Assembly: GCA_012295275.1 (NCBI GenBank)
Contig: CM022676.1
Span: forward strand, 2,616,369 to 2,680,368
Length of the DNA: 64,000 nucleotides
From: Chrysomallon squamiferum
Taxonomy: Eukaryota > Mollusca > Gastropoda > Neomphalida > Peltospiridae
Reading direction: 5' to 3'
A program made the translations under genes and the position numbers. Each line of letters starts with the position of its first letter. The stretch's first letter is position 1. Of this stretch, positions 12,751 to 24,920 are shown one piece after another. The notes under the pieces are model-generated. The model did not search any database. It saw nothing but the letters and a program-made list of their open reading frames with translations, and had not been told where the DNA came from.

Positions 12751-12844
12751 ACGAAGATGACCACGCCGACTACCACGAGTAGCATGAAACAGACTGAGTG
12801 AACAGCAGCTACGGCATCTGTGGGCTTGGAAATAGCCGGTACAC
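12751..12844 (-). CDS. Orphan TM exon (copy A)
   Basis: This is a 94-bp exon with acceptor attag, phase 1 in, and a GTAAGT donor in phase 2, the same phase pattern as the TM exon of the single-Ig gene. It encodes PAISKPTDAVAAVHSV followed by a hydrophobic helix CFMLLVVVGVVIFV. No Ig exon is recognisable upstream before the satellite, and no convincing tail exon follows. It is probably a leftover of another receptor gene cut by the duplication or satellite boundary. A short piece at about 13,745-13,779 reading TTYVEVTTEIQ may be its Ig tail. Confidence 0.45.
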
Positions 12845-13914
12845 CTAATTCAATAATACATGATAATGAGGAAAGTCAACATGTTCAACGTATTAGACGC
12901 AATATGTGACTGTAAAACAAAAAGATGTACGTTGGAATTCGTGGCGAAGATTAAAATGTTCAAGTATATTATAAAAATGATTTAGCTAAATTGCAGAAAT
13001 ATTGTTTTCGTTATGTTATTTTCATGGTATTGATTAAGTACTTTTATTTAATTATAGTGATAGATTATATAGATTCAATCGCTGATAAACAGACAAAGAA
13101 GTATATAGTTATATATATAAATAATACATACATAGATAGACTGATAGATAGATACATGGATGGATGGATGGAGAGACAGACAGACAGACTGAGAGACACA
13201 CAGACAGACAGAAGATAAAAGTCTATATTATAACGAATCTTATGTCACAATCAAATAAATTAAACACTCATGACAATTTCAGTTTCAGTGGTATTTATTA
13301 ATGATTAAGCCAATCTGTTACCTCATCAGCATGAAATAAGACAAAATTAAAATAAAATATTGCAAAACAGAACAGAAAAGCTATTATCAAGATTTACGAT
13401 AAGTGTTAATTGTTATTTATTTATAGTCACATTATTGGACTGCGAATTGAACTGAACCTTTTTGAGTTAAATGAATACATTTCTCAAGAGTATTTACTTG
13501 AAAAAAAATAATGTCGTTTTGATCGCATCATCTAAGTGATTTGTATTTCATTAGATATAAACTATTTTAAACAAACTTAATGATTAAAAAATGTATCACA
13601 ATTTCAGCGTCTCAGTATCTGTTTCACAATATAAACGACGTTGTTCGTTAGCACAATCAAATTACACTAAATGTAAAATATACTAAATGTGCTCACCCGA
13701 AACAGAAATCAAAGTCTCCTTGTTACAAACGAAATTAAACTTACTTGAATTTCAGTGGTAACTTCTACGTATGTGGTTCCTAAAACAAAAAAACAAAATT
13801 ATCAATTACGTAATCCAATAAGCAGAGTTCTACAACAAATGGCAAAACATACAGATTAACAATTTGAAACTGGACATAGCAACGTTATTGTCGCTGCTAT
13901 TTTCTTCCATTAAA

Positions 13915-16900
13915 TTGTTAATGTACTTACTTATATTCTCTGTTTCTTATGTAATTTTTTATGTACTTGCTTTCTTGCTTCCTTAGGTTATTATTTACGT
14001 ACTTAATTTATTTCCTACTTGGATAATTTTTAATGTACTTAGTTACATTCTTACTTACTTAGGTAATTATTTAAGTACTTACTTGCTTTCTTGCTTACTT
14101 AGATAATTATCTACGAACTTACGTTCTTTCTTACTTTGGTAACTGTTAATGAACTTACTTATATTCTCACTTACTTAGGTAATTAGTTACGTAGATACTT
14201 GATTTCTTGATTCCATAGGTATTTGTTATAGTTCCTAGTCACATTCTCACTTACTTAGTTAATTATTTATGTACTTACTATCTTTCTTTATTACTAAGAT
14301 AATTTGTTACTAATTTAATAGTTTACGTAAATACTTTCCTAAGTAAGCAAGAAAACAAGTAAGTACGTAAATAATTACCTAAGTAAGTGAGAATGTAAGT
14401 AAGTACGATAACATTTATCTAAGTAAGAAACGAAGTAAATAAGGACGTAAATAATTACCTTAGTAAGCAAAAAAGGAAGTAAGTATGTAAATACATACCT
14501 AACGAAGAAAGAAAGATAGTAGGTACTTAAACAATTAACTAACTAAGCAAGGAAGCAAGCACGTACGTAGATAATTACTAAAGTAAGTGAGAATGTAAGT
14601 AAGAATTATAACAAATACCTTAAGAGTCATGAAAACCAATAAGTACGTATCTAATTATCTAATTAGAAATACCTAAGTATTTACGTATATACTTAATTTG
14701 TTTCTTACATAGATAATTGTTAATGAACTTACTTACATTCTCGCATACTTACTTACTTGTTTCCTTGCTTACTTAGGCCATTATTTACGTACTTACTTAC
14801 TTTCCTTCTTACATAGATAATTGTTAATGTACCTACTTATATCCTCACTTACGTATGTTACTAGTTACTTACTTACTCGCTTCCTTGCTAACAGACCATT
14901 ATTTACGTAATTATTTGCTTTCTTACTTAGAAAATTATTAATGTACTAACATTCTCACTTACTTAGGTTACTATTTACTTACTTACTCGATTCCTTTCTA
15001 ACTTACGACATTATTTACGTAATTACTTACTTTCTTACTTAGATAATTGTTAATGTACTCAGTTGCGTTCCCACTTACTTAGTTACTTGCTTCTTTGATT
15101 ACATAGGTCATTATTTACGTACTTAATTACTTTCCTTCTTACTTAGATAACTATTAATATACTTCCATACATTCTCACTTACTTAGTTATTTTCTTTCTT
15201 GCTTACTTAGGTAATTATTTACGTTCATACTTACTTTCTTTCTTACATAGATAATTATTAATGTACCTACTTACATTCTCACTTACCTAGGTTAATATTT
15301 ACATACTTACTAGCTTCCTTGATAACATAGGTCATTATTTACGTTCTTATTTTCTTACATAGATAATTGTTAATGTAATTAATTGCATTCTCACTTCGTT
15401 ACTTGCTACCTTGCTTACTTAGGACATTATTTAAATTCTTAGTAACTTACTTTCCTACTTAGATAATTGTTAATATACTTACTTACATTCTAACTTACTT
15501 AGATTATTATTTATTTACTTACTCGCTTCCTTGCTTACTTAGGCATTATTTAAGAACTTATTTACTTTTTTAGTACGATGATTGTTAATACATTTAGTTA
15601 CATTGTCACATACATAGTTACTTGCTTTCTTGTTAACATAGGTCATTATTTACGTACTTACTTTCTTTCTTAGATAACTGTTAATTTACTTACTTACGTT
15701 CTAACTTACTAAGTTGCTTGCATCCTTGCTTACATAGGCCATTATTTGTGTACTTACTTCCTTTCTTAATTAGATAAGTGTCAATACATTTACTTACATT
15801 CTCACTTAGTTAGGTTACTATTTATTAACTTCCTCGCTTCCTTGCTAACTTAGGCTATTATTTACGTACTTACCTACTTTCTTACTTAGATAATTGCTAA
15901 TGTACTTACTTATATTCTAACTAAGTTAGTTATTTGCTTCCTTGCTTACTTAAACCATGGTTGAAGTACATACTTTATTTATTACTTAGGTAATTGTTAA
16001 TGTACTTACTTACATGCTGACTTACTTAGGTTACTATTTACTTACTTACTTGCTTCCTTGGTAACATAGGCCATAATTTACGCACTTAGTTTCATTCTCA
16101 GTTACTTAGTTACTTCCTTCTTTGATTACTTGTGTGATTATTTACGTACTTAATTGCTTTCCTTCTTCCTTAGATAATTGTTAATGTACTTACTTACATT
16201 CTCACTAACTTAGTTACTTGCTTCCTTGCTTACTTACGTCATTATTTACGTACTAACTTACTTTCTTACTTAGATAATTGTTAATATACTCTCTCACATT
16301 CTCACTTACTTAGGTTTCTATTTACTTACTTACTCGTTTCCTTTATAACATAGGTCTTTATTTACGTTCTTACATTCGTACTTACATAATTTTAAAGTGA
16401 TTACTTGCATTCTCACTTCGTTACTTCCTACCTTGCTTACGTAGGACATTATTTAAATACTTACTAACTTACTTTCCTACTTAGATAATTGTGAATATAC
16501 TAATTTACATTCTATCTTACTTAGGTTATTATTTACTTAGTTACTCGCTTCCTTGCTAACTTAAGCATTATTTACGAACTTATTTACTTTCTTAATTAGA
16601 TAATTGTCAACATATTTACTTATACTCTCACTTACTTAGGTTACTATTTACTAACCTACTCGCTTCCTTGCTAACTGAGGCCATTATTTACGTACTTACG
16701 TACTTTCTTACTTAGATAATTTCTAATGTACTTAATTACATTCTCACTTATCTATGTTACTATTTATTTACTTACTCGATTCCTTGCCAACTTAGGTCAT
16801 TATTTAAGTACTACCTAACGTTACTACTGAGATAATTGTTAATGTACTTACTTACTTAGTTATTTCCTTCCTTTCTTACTTAGGTCGTTATTCACTAACA

Positions 16901-19900
16901 TACTTATTTACTTTTTTTCTTAGTTTCATAACTTTTAATGTCCTTACTTAATTTCTCACTTACTTAGGTTACTATTTACTTACTCGCTTCCATGCTAACC
17001 TAGGCCATTATTTACGTACTTACTTAATTCGTTACTTAGATAATTGTTAATGTAATTACTTACATCCTCAGTTACTTAGTTACTTGCTTCCCTGCTGACT
17101 TAGGCCATTATTTACGTACATACTGTCTTTCTTTCTTAGATTGTTATTAATGTACATTCTTGGATTCTCACTTACTTAGTCACTTGCTTCCTTGTTCACA
17201 TAGGCCATTATTTACGTACATACTTTCTTTCTTACTTTCATTAATTACATACATTTACTCATTTCCTTTGTTACTTTACATTCTCATTTCCTTAATTACT
17301 TGTTTCCCTGCTAACTTAGGTCATTATTTAAGGACTTAACTACTTTCTGACTTACATAGATAATTGCTAATGTATTTACTTACATTCTCATTTACAAAGG
17401 TTTATCTTTACTTACTTACTCGCTTCCTTGCTAACTTATGTCATTATTTACGTACTTACTTACTTTCTTACTTAGATAATTTCTAACGTCTTTACTTACA
17501 TACACAATTACTTAGGTTACTTTCTACTTCCTCGATTCCTTGGTAACTTAGGTTATTACTTAATAATTACGTACTTTTTTAATTAGATAATTGTTAGTGT
17601 ACTTACTTACATTCTCACTTATTTAGTTACTTGCTTCCCTATTTATTTGTTTGATTATTTACGTACATACATACTTTCTTCCTTACTTAGATAATTGTTA
17701 ATGTAATTACTTACATTCTCAGTTACTTAGTTACTAGCTCCACTGCTTACTTACGTCATAATTTAAGTACTTACTTACATTCTGACATTGTTAGATAATT
17801 GCTAATGTATTTACTTACATTCTCGCTTTCTTAAGTTACTATTTACTCCCTTACTCGCTTCCTTGCTAACTAATGTCATTATTTACGACCTTACTTACTT
17901 TCTTACTGAGATAATTGTTGATGTACTTACTTACGTTCTCACTTACTTAGTTATTTGCTTCCTTGTTCACATAGGCCATTATTTACGTACATACTTTCTT
18001 TCTTTCTTAGATAATTATTAATGTGGATTCTTGGATTCTCACTTACTTAGTCACTTGCTTCCTTGCTCACTTAGGCCAACATTTACGTACATACTTTCTT
18101 TGTTACTTTCTAATTACATACATTCTCATTTCCTTAGTTACTTGTTTCCCTGCTAACTTAGGTCATTATTTAAGGACTTAACTACTTTCTGACTTACTTA
18201 GATAATTGCTAATGTATTTACTTACATTCTCATTTACAAAGGTTGCTCTTTACTTACTTACTCGCTTCCTTCCTAACTTATGTCATTATTAACGTACTTA
18301 CTTTCTTACTTAGATAATTTCTAATGTCTTTACTTACATACACAATTACTTAGGTTACTATCTACTTACTCGATTCCTTGGTAACTTAGATTATCACTTA
18401 ATAATTACGTAATTTTTTAATTAGATAATTGTTAGTGTACTTACTTAGATTCTCACTTACTTAGTTACTTGCTTCCCTGCTTACTTAGGTGATTATTTAC
18501 GTAAATACTTACTTTCTTTCTTCCTTAGATAATTGTTAATATACTGACTTATATTCTCACTTACTTAGGTTACTATTTACTTACTTACTGGATTCCTTGC
18601 TACCTAAGGTCATAATCTACGTAGTTACTTGCATTCTTACATATATAATGGTTAATGTAATTACTTACATTCTCACTTACTTAGTTGCTTGCTTGCTTGC
18701 TTAGTTAGGTCATTATTTACGTAAATACATACTTTTTTCCTTACTTAGATAATTGTTAATGTAATTACTTACATTCTCAGTTACTTAGTTACTTGCGTCC
18801 TTGCTCACATAGGCCATTATTTACGTACATATTTTCTTTCTTACTTAGATAATTAATTATGTAATTAGTTACATTCTCATTTCCTTAGTTACTAGCTCCA
18901 CTGCTTACTTACATCATAATTTAAGTACTTACTTACATTCTGACATTGTTAGTTAATTGCTAATGTATTTTCTTACATTCTCACTTACTTAGGCAAGTAT
19001 TTACTTACTTACTCGCTTTCTTAGGTTACTATTTACTCCCTTACTCGCTTCCTTGCTAACTAAGGTCATTATTTACGTACTTATTTACTTTCTTACTGAG
19101 ATAATTGTTGATGTACTTACTTACGTTCTCACTTACTTAGTTACTTCCTTCCTTGTTCACATAGGCCATTATTTACGTACATACTTTCTTTCTTTCTTAG
19201 ATAATTATTAATGTGGATTCTTGGATTCTCACTTACTTAGTCACTTGCTTCCTTGCTTACTTTGCTCATTATTTAGTTACTTCCTTACTTTCTGTCTTAC
19301 TTAGATAATTGCTACTGTACTTATTTATATTCTCACTTACCATTCACTTACTTACTCTCTAACTTGTGTCATTATTTATGTACTTACATACTTTCTTACT
19401 TAGATAATTATTTAAGTACTTACTTACTTTCTTATTTAGATAATTGCTAATATCTTTACTTACATACTCAATTACTTAGGTTACTATTTACTTACTTGCT
19501 TCCTTGGTAACTTATGTCATTATTTACGCACATAGTTACTTTCGTTCATACTTAGATAATTGTTAATGTAATTATTTACATTCTCTCTTACATAGTTGCT
19601 TGAGTCCTTGCTCACTTAGGCCATTATTAAAGTACATACTTACTTTCTTTCTTCCTTAGATAATTGTTAATGTAATTACTTACATTATCACTTACTTAGT
19701 TACTTTCTTGCTTACTTATTGGGGTCATTATTTAGGTACTTACTTACTTTCTTTCTTACTTTGATAATTGCTAATGTATTTACTTACATACCCATTACTA
19801 AGGTTACTATTTACTTTCTCGCTTCCTTGATGACTTAGGTCATTATATACGTACTTACGTACTTTCTTACTTAGATAATTGTTAGTGTACTTACTTACCT

Positions 19901-20165
19901 TCTCAATTAATTACTTGCTTCCTTGCTTACTTAGGTCATTATTTACGTACATACTTCCTTTCTTTCTTACTTGGATAATTGCTAATACACTTACATATAT
20001 TCTAATTTACTGAGGTTACTATTTACTAACTCACTCGCTTCTTTCCTACCTAAGGGCATTACATACGTACTTACTTATGTTATTACTTAGATAATTGCTA
20101 ATGTACTTACTTACATTCTCATTTCCTTAGTTACTTGCTTCCTTGCTTTGTAAGGTCATTATTAT
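13915..20165. repeat. Satellite array, 100/116-bp units of ACTT-rich sequence
   Basis: About 6.2 kb of degenerate tandem units. Two unit types alternate. The short one (about 100 bp) contains TTACTTGCTTCCTTGCTTAC. The long one (about 116 bp) has an extra TTACTATTTACTTACTTACT segment. Both share ATTATTTACGTACTTACTTA and AGATAATTGTTAATGTACTT, and both look built from an ACTT tetranucleotide. The plus strand is pyrimidine-rich throughout, except for a block at about 14,330-14,680 in reverse orientation. Higher-order repeats are visible: 17,155-17,450 recurs at about 18,030-18,300, and 17,847-18,066 recurs at 19,032-19,262. No genes are seen in it. Confidence 0.9.
14330..14680 (-). repeat. Inverted block inside the satellite
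   Basis: Here the satellite words appear as reverse complements (AAGTAAGTGAGAATGTAAGT, ACGTAAATAATTACCTAAGT), while both sides read forward. With the forward units at 13,915-14,325 this forms a large imperfect palindrome. Confidence 0.8.
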
Positions 20166-20852
20166 TTTTATATATTATTTATTTCACTTTATTTATTATT
20201 TAACACAATTGCCAACTTTCATTGATTTACTTAAAGTCGTATAACTTTATCTGAAATGTTTCTATTTATTAAATACAAATTTTAGTGTTTTGAATATAAA
20301 TAAATAGTCAATTATAATTTGGTTTGTTATATTATTTCTATTTGTCACTTGAGTTCTTTTCATCTTTCATCACTTATTACATTTATGATACTCGTTCCAT
20401 GTAACGTCTTTGTATTTGTATAATAATATAAAATTATTAAATTCACATGCACACGTACACATTCTGGAAAGATACACAACATAGAAACTTTCTTTATAAT
20501 AGAGAATATGTTGTGTTTCAATTAGCGCTTGTCAAAAAAGCCTCACGATTCAATGGTACAATGAGAAAACCAAAATAAAAACAACTTGAGTTTTGTTACA
20601 ATTATAGACTATGCTTCTAGATCAGGCAAAATGTAATCTGAAGTTAACTTGAAAACCTTGTAATATATCAGACAAGAGTTGCATCCCTTTAAGTTTATCG
20701 ACTTGATAACAGATTAATTAAATAAAAGTTACAACAAATCAAAGTACTGAATTAGATGCTGTTCTAGTTTTGTATCGTTCTCAGCATCTGAAAACGCCAT
20801 TGGTTATTCATAGCTTCAAGTCTGGGAAAATTTCGAAAATATTCCACATTAC

Positions 20853-20911
20853 CAATCCAGACTGTATCTGACAATCACGATAGAAACAAGAAAGTATCCA
20901 AACAGCGCCAT
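20853..20911 (-). CDS. Candidate leader exon
   Basis: ATG at 20,909-20,911 (preceded by AACAAA) starts MALFGYFLVSIVIVRYSLD, a signal-peptide-like run, and a GTAATG donor follows in phase 2. No matching Ig exon is seen downstream, because the satellite begins about 700 bp later in the direction of transcription. It may be the first exon of a receptor gene now interrupted by the satellite. An alternative is a chance ORF. Confidence 0.35.
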
Positions 20912-21231
20912 TTTGTTTGTTCTGACTAAACTGTGTTTTTTTCCGAGTACACGATTTTGTACTCTGTCTAGGTCATCTGCAACTCTCTCTATTACTACAG
21001 GTCTCTCTCTCTGTCTCTCACTGATATTTTCAGATGTGTCCGAAAAATTTCATTTTAGTAATTTTAGATGTTGAATCAGTTATACAGTATTTTCATATAC
21101 ATTCCTAGAAAGAAAGAAAGAATAAATAAATAAATAAAAAAAAAGGACAAAAACGATCTGGGATAAAAAAAGAATTGAAATAACTACAGAGACTCTGGAA
21201 GCCATTATTTGTAAGACGTTTCAAAAATATG

Positions 21232-21288
<57 letters not shown>

Positions 21289-21463
21289 TACTATTGGCAT
21301 ACAAAACTCCTCATAACGAATAAGGAATAAAAACATTTCAGATTATCTTTACAAATACACATTTTATTTCAAGATAGTAATAAGTTATTATCAGTTCTCA
21401 TCGTAGTTGGATACATTTTGATATGATAAATAAAAGTGAATAATTCTAAATAAATGTTATTAC

Positions 21464-21562
21464 CTGAACTCGGTGTGTTATCAGACACCCCAAGCTTTTC
21501 ATACGCAGGTGCATCACGTGATTGTAAACACTCGTACTGAGTTGTAGGTATTTGACCATGTT
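21464..21562 (-). other. ITAM-encoding exon (YxxL-x7-YxxL)
   Basis: This is a 99-bp phase 1-1 exon with acceptor ttatag and donor GTAATA. It encodes YECLQSRDAPAYEKLGV. In vertebrate immune receptors a YxxL/I-x6-8-YxxL/I motif is phosphorylated by Src-family kinases and binds the tandem SH2 domains of Syk/ZAP-70. Function here is inferred from the motif only. Confidence 0.7.
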
Positions 21563-23506
21563 CTATAAATGTATTAATATTTTCATAAACACATTTTGAT
21601 AAACTATTTTTCCGTTATATTTCTAGAAAATATTAATTAAAGAAATCGTTACCGGAATTTGAAAAAAATATTAGGCGCTTATTTTTAATTCATTTAATTT
21701 ACTGCAGCTTCTTTGAGTTTATAACATATTTTATATAAACCATACCTAACAATGTTCTTTCAGTCTTTGTCGAAATTACTTATTAATTGTTCAAACTCTT
21801 CACGAAGTGAATAAAATATGTGACTGTATGTAACTGTCTGCCTCTTTGTGTGTATGGGTTTATGCATAAGGTTTGTTAATGTGTATGAAAAATTGGGATC
21901 TGATTTTGAATTTCCGCAATCATCTTGATTAATACTTCAAGATCTACTTCAGTTTGAATCGTTTTATGTATTAAAGAGACAGCTTCTTTGCAAAGGAAAT
22001 TGCTCTAGTAAAACTAGGATCTAAAAAAGATACTCAAAACACTGGATTTCTATTTTACCTGAACGAACAGCTGTTTCCTGGACTGAATCCATTGATACGT
22101 CTTGATTTCTGTGAAACATAATAAGAAAAATATACTGGTATCTCATTCAAGTATATTTGGTTTTACTTGAATTGCTGTAACGAGACAATCGCATACTTTG
22201 CAGAGGTATTTATGTTAATAGAGCAATGTAAATATTTTATTAGAGGTTAATATATTTTCCATCCTGATACAATTTTGCAGCAAAATTTACTTTAAACATA
22301 AATAATATAGTTATGCACTTTGGGCATACTAGTGTCTATTTCGAACAAGGTCTGCAGGTGCTTTAGTAAATAGATACTGAATATCTCTTATCACAGTAGT
22401 AATCAGAAATATTTCAACACACTACTCACTTATGTGTTTCATTTTCATTGTTGCTGTCTGAACGTGTAACATATATGCACAGTTGTATTTTACAAGCTAA
22501 ATAATAATTCTTAAATTGAAATAATTGAATTTGATTTTCATTTTTAAACAACCAATGAAAAAAGAAAGAAACAATAATAAAAATAAATAAATGCACGCAC
22601 ACGCACACACACCCACATACATTTATATAGTTAAAGAGACAGAAAAAATATTAAAAATAAAAAGTAAGAAAGAAAGATAATTTTAAAATAAATAATTAAA
22701 AACTACAATAAAATAAATACGAAATATTCAAAACAGTAAAACAATATCTAATGAATGAGTCTAAAATTTAACTGACTACGGATGGTGTAACCTCTTCTCC
22801 TCAAGATGAACAGAATAATTATTGCAGGAAAGCAGAGCAGAAGTATTCCTACTACCAGACCAATTCCAATTCCAGTTCCAAGTGTTGCCATGGACGAAGA
22901 TTCTTCTAGAGTGATTATAATAACAAGTTTAACTACATAAATCAATTATCCGCATTTACGTTTAATTTTTTTAATTATAATTCTTTCTTCTAAACATCTT
23001 TCATTAAATAACGCAAATAGTTTGGACAATGTCAAATTCACCAGAACCTGTATACAAGTAATGTAAAAAACTAAACAAAAACACACAGAGAATAAATAAA
23101 TAAATAAATGAATAAATATTTTGCTGAAATTGTAAATGAAGAATCGAAAACTATATATATTATTTTACTTACTAAAAGTAGTACAAACAGTCAAACAGTA
23201 ACGACTGTCATTTTTATTTGCAGAAGAGTAAATTTTAAAGTGGTAGGAAGAATTGGACTTGAGATGAGAAATGTGTAAAGAAAAAGTCTTGTCGTGTGTC
23301 TTATTGTCTGACACTTGCAGACTGATAGACTGGTCTTCAGTAGACAAGCGTTGTTCGACAGTGAATCTAGTGAACTTGTTTGTGTTGTATTTCCACTTGA
23401 GATCTACTGAAGTTTCTAAAACATTTGTGCAGTAACACCATTCATGAGCTGATTCAAGAACTAAAACGTGGAAAAAGATTTATGTTGTGTTTTAATTTCA
23501 TCTGCA

Positions 23507-23550
<44 letters not shown>

Positions 23551-23916
23551 TTTAGTAAAACCTGCATATAAAAATTGATACAGGCTAATTCTGACAGGGA
23601 TGGAAACAACAAAAACAAAGAAATGAAAAATCATTTGTACTTGCTAACAAAGGTCACATGAAAAAAGTGTAAACAAAGTTACCTGTAACAATGACACTGG
23701 CAGATCCTGACACTGAAGTGTTAAAAGAAGTTTTTGAAATTGCTGAACACGTGTACTCTCCTTGGTCTGACTGTTGAAATGAGCAGATTTGAAACAGAGA
23801 ACCATCAGTGAGATGTTTTGTACCAGTTCGCCATTCAAATACAACACTGTCTGGATTACTGTCAACTGTACAGCGTAGTATCACAAGTTTTCCCAGTTCA
23901 ACTCTGATGTGACTCT
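21464..23916 (-). CDS. Ig-FN3 receptor fragment with ITAM tail
   Basis: Five exons join in frame: Ig 23916-23683 (phase 1-1; cysteines in ILRCTVDSN and YTCSAIS, tryptophan in FEWRTG), FN3 23460-23173 (LKWKYNTNKF, YHFKIYSSANKN), TM 22905-22773 (MATLGTGIGIGLVVGILLLC, then ILRRRGYTIRS), tail 22108-22059 (NQDVSMDSVQETAVRS) and tail 21562-21464. The last contains YECLQSRDAPAYEKL, i.e. YxxL-x7-YxxL, a full ITAM consensus. A weaker GTTAAA donor is assumed for the TM exon; otherwise it ends at TAG 22,748-22,750. No leader and no final exon were found, and the Ig exon upstream is a relic, so the gene may be a fragment. It is probably an activating-type surface receptor. Confidence 0.6.
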
Positions 23917-24299
23917 CTGATAAAATTCTCTGATACAAATATATGTAAAAAGATGAAAAACAACAACATAATGCATGCAAAGAAAAAAAATACAAGAAAA
24001 AATACAATTAATCTAAGAGGAAACAGAAAACAGATCACAGAGATTGCATTATTTCGCAGAAAACTACTGAGGAGAAGTGGTAAAATACAGTTAACGTACA
24101 TTGTTTATTTCTGTTTATTATTTATAAGGATGATATGAGCATGTTGAAAGCAATATTCAAATATCTTCCTAAATTATGTCAATATTATTTACTTATTTAC
24201 TTAATGTGAAAGTCATAATGAACAAATAAAACAAAGAAACAAAACAACAACAACATTTAAACAACATAAAATATACATTCGTATGAAGAGAATTAGATT

Positions 24300-24565
24300 C
24301 AAGTCTCTGTTGTCCACTTCTGTCTCTGAAGAGATTTCCAGCTGTACATTTTTACCAGCCTCCATTATCTTCCTTTGTAGTTGTCAGAATTTAAATCCTG
24401 TATTTTGAATATCTGTTCCATTTCTAATCCAATAAAACTGAGCTGCTGTATTTCCTTTAACCACTGTCAGGTAAAGAACAAATCAAAGAGCCTCCTGTGT
24501 TTTCTAGCCATGGCTGTTTTGGATCTGATGAAAGTATTGGTTTGTTTGGAGGATCAATTTAAAAG
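24300..24565 (-). pseudogene. Relic Ig exon
   Basis: The minus strand reads DPPNKPILSSDPKQPWLENT then GGSLICSLPDSG before a TAA (24,457-24,459). Shifting frame recovers AAQFYWIRNGTDIQNTGFKF, followed by TGA (24,384-24,386), and then GKNVQLEISSETEVDN. These are the pieces of a C2-type Ig domain (cysteine in LICSL, tryptophan in FYWIRNG) with a frameshift and stops. No clean splice sites remain. Confidence 0.6.
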
Positions 24566-24871
24566 ACTCTCGTTTTAATTCAGGTAAGAGGGGAATTTAT
24601 CTCTTCTTTTCACTTTTTTTCTCCACATTTTCTCATATAAAGAAGGAGAGGAATATAATTAAATCTGGCTGTATCTGTAATTGCTCTAAAATTACTATTA
24701 TTGTTATTTTCTTTGGAGAGGACTGTTGAAAGTCAAACACGTAGATGTGTTTGTTTCACAATGTATGAAAAATCTTAATTTTATTCAATTATTCTCGTTT
24801 TCATTGTTGTAAATTAAATATTTTGTACTAGAAATAAGTATTAATATCGATAGATACATACATGCATACGT

Positions 24872-24920
<49 letters not shown>

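Larger units (their letters stand above)
1..13853. repeat. Segmental duplication, copy A
   Basis: The sequence from base 1 to about 13,853 matches 26,831-40,613 almost base for base in the same orientation. The same exons, microsatellites and introns occur in the same order. Base 1 coincides with the first matching base, so copy A may extend further left outside the window. The right edge lies at the shared words around 13,835-13,853, about 60 bp before the satellite array. Differences seen by eye include a 157-bp segment at 266-422 absent from copy B, a 39-bp segment near 11,209-11,247 absent from copy B, and fewer units in the 8.3-kb minisatellite. Confidence 0.95.
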
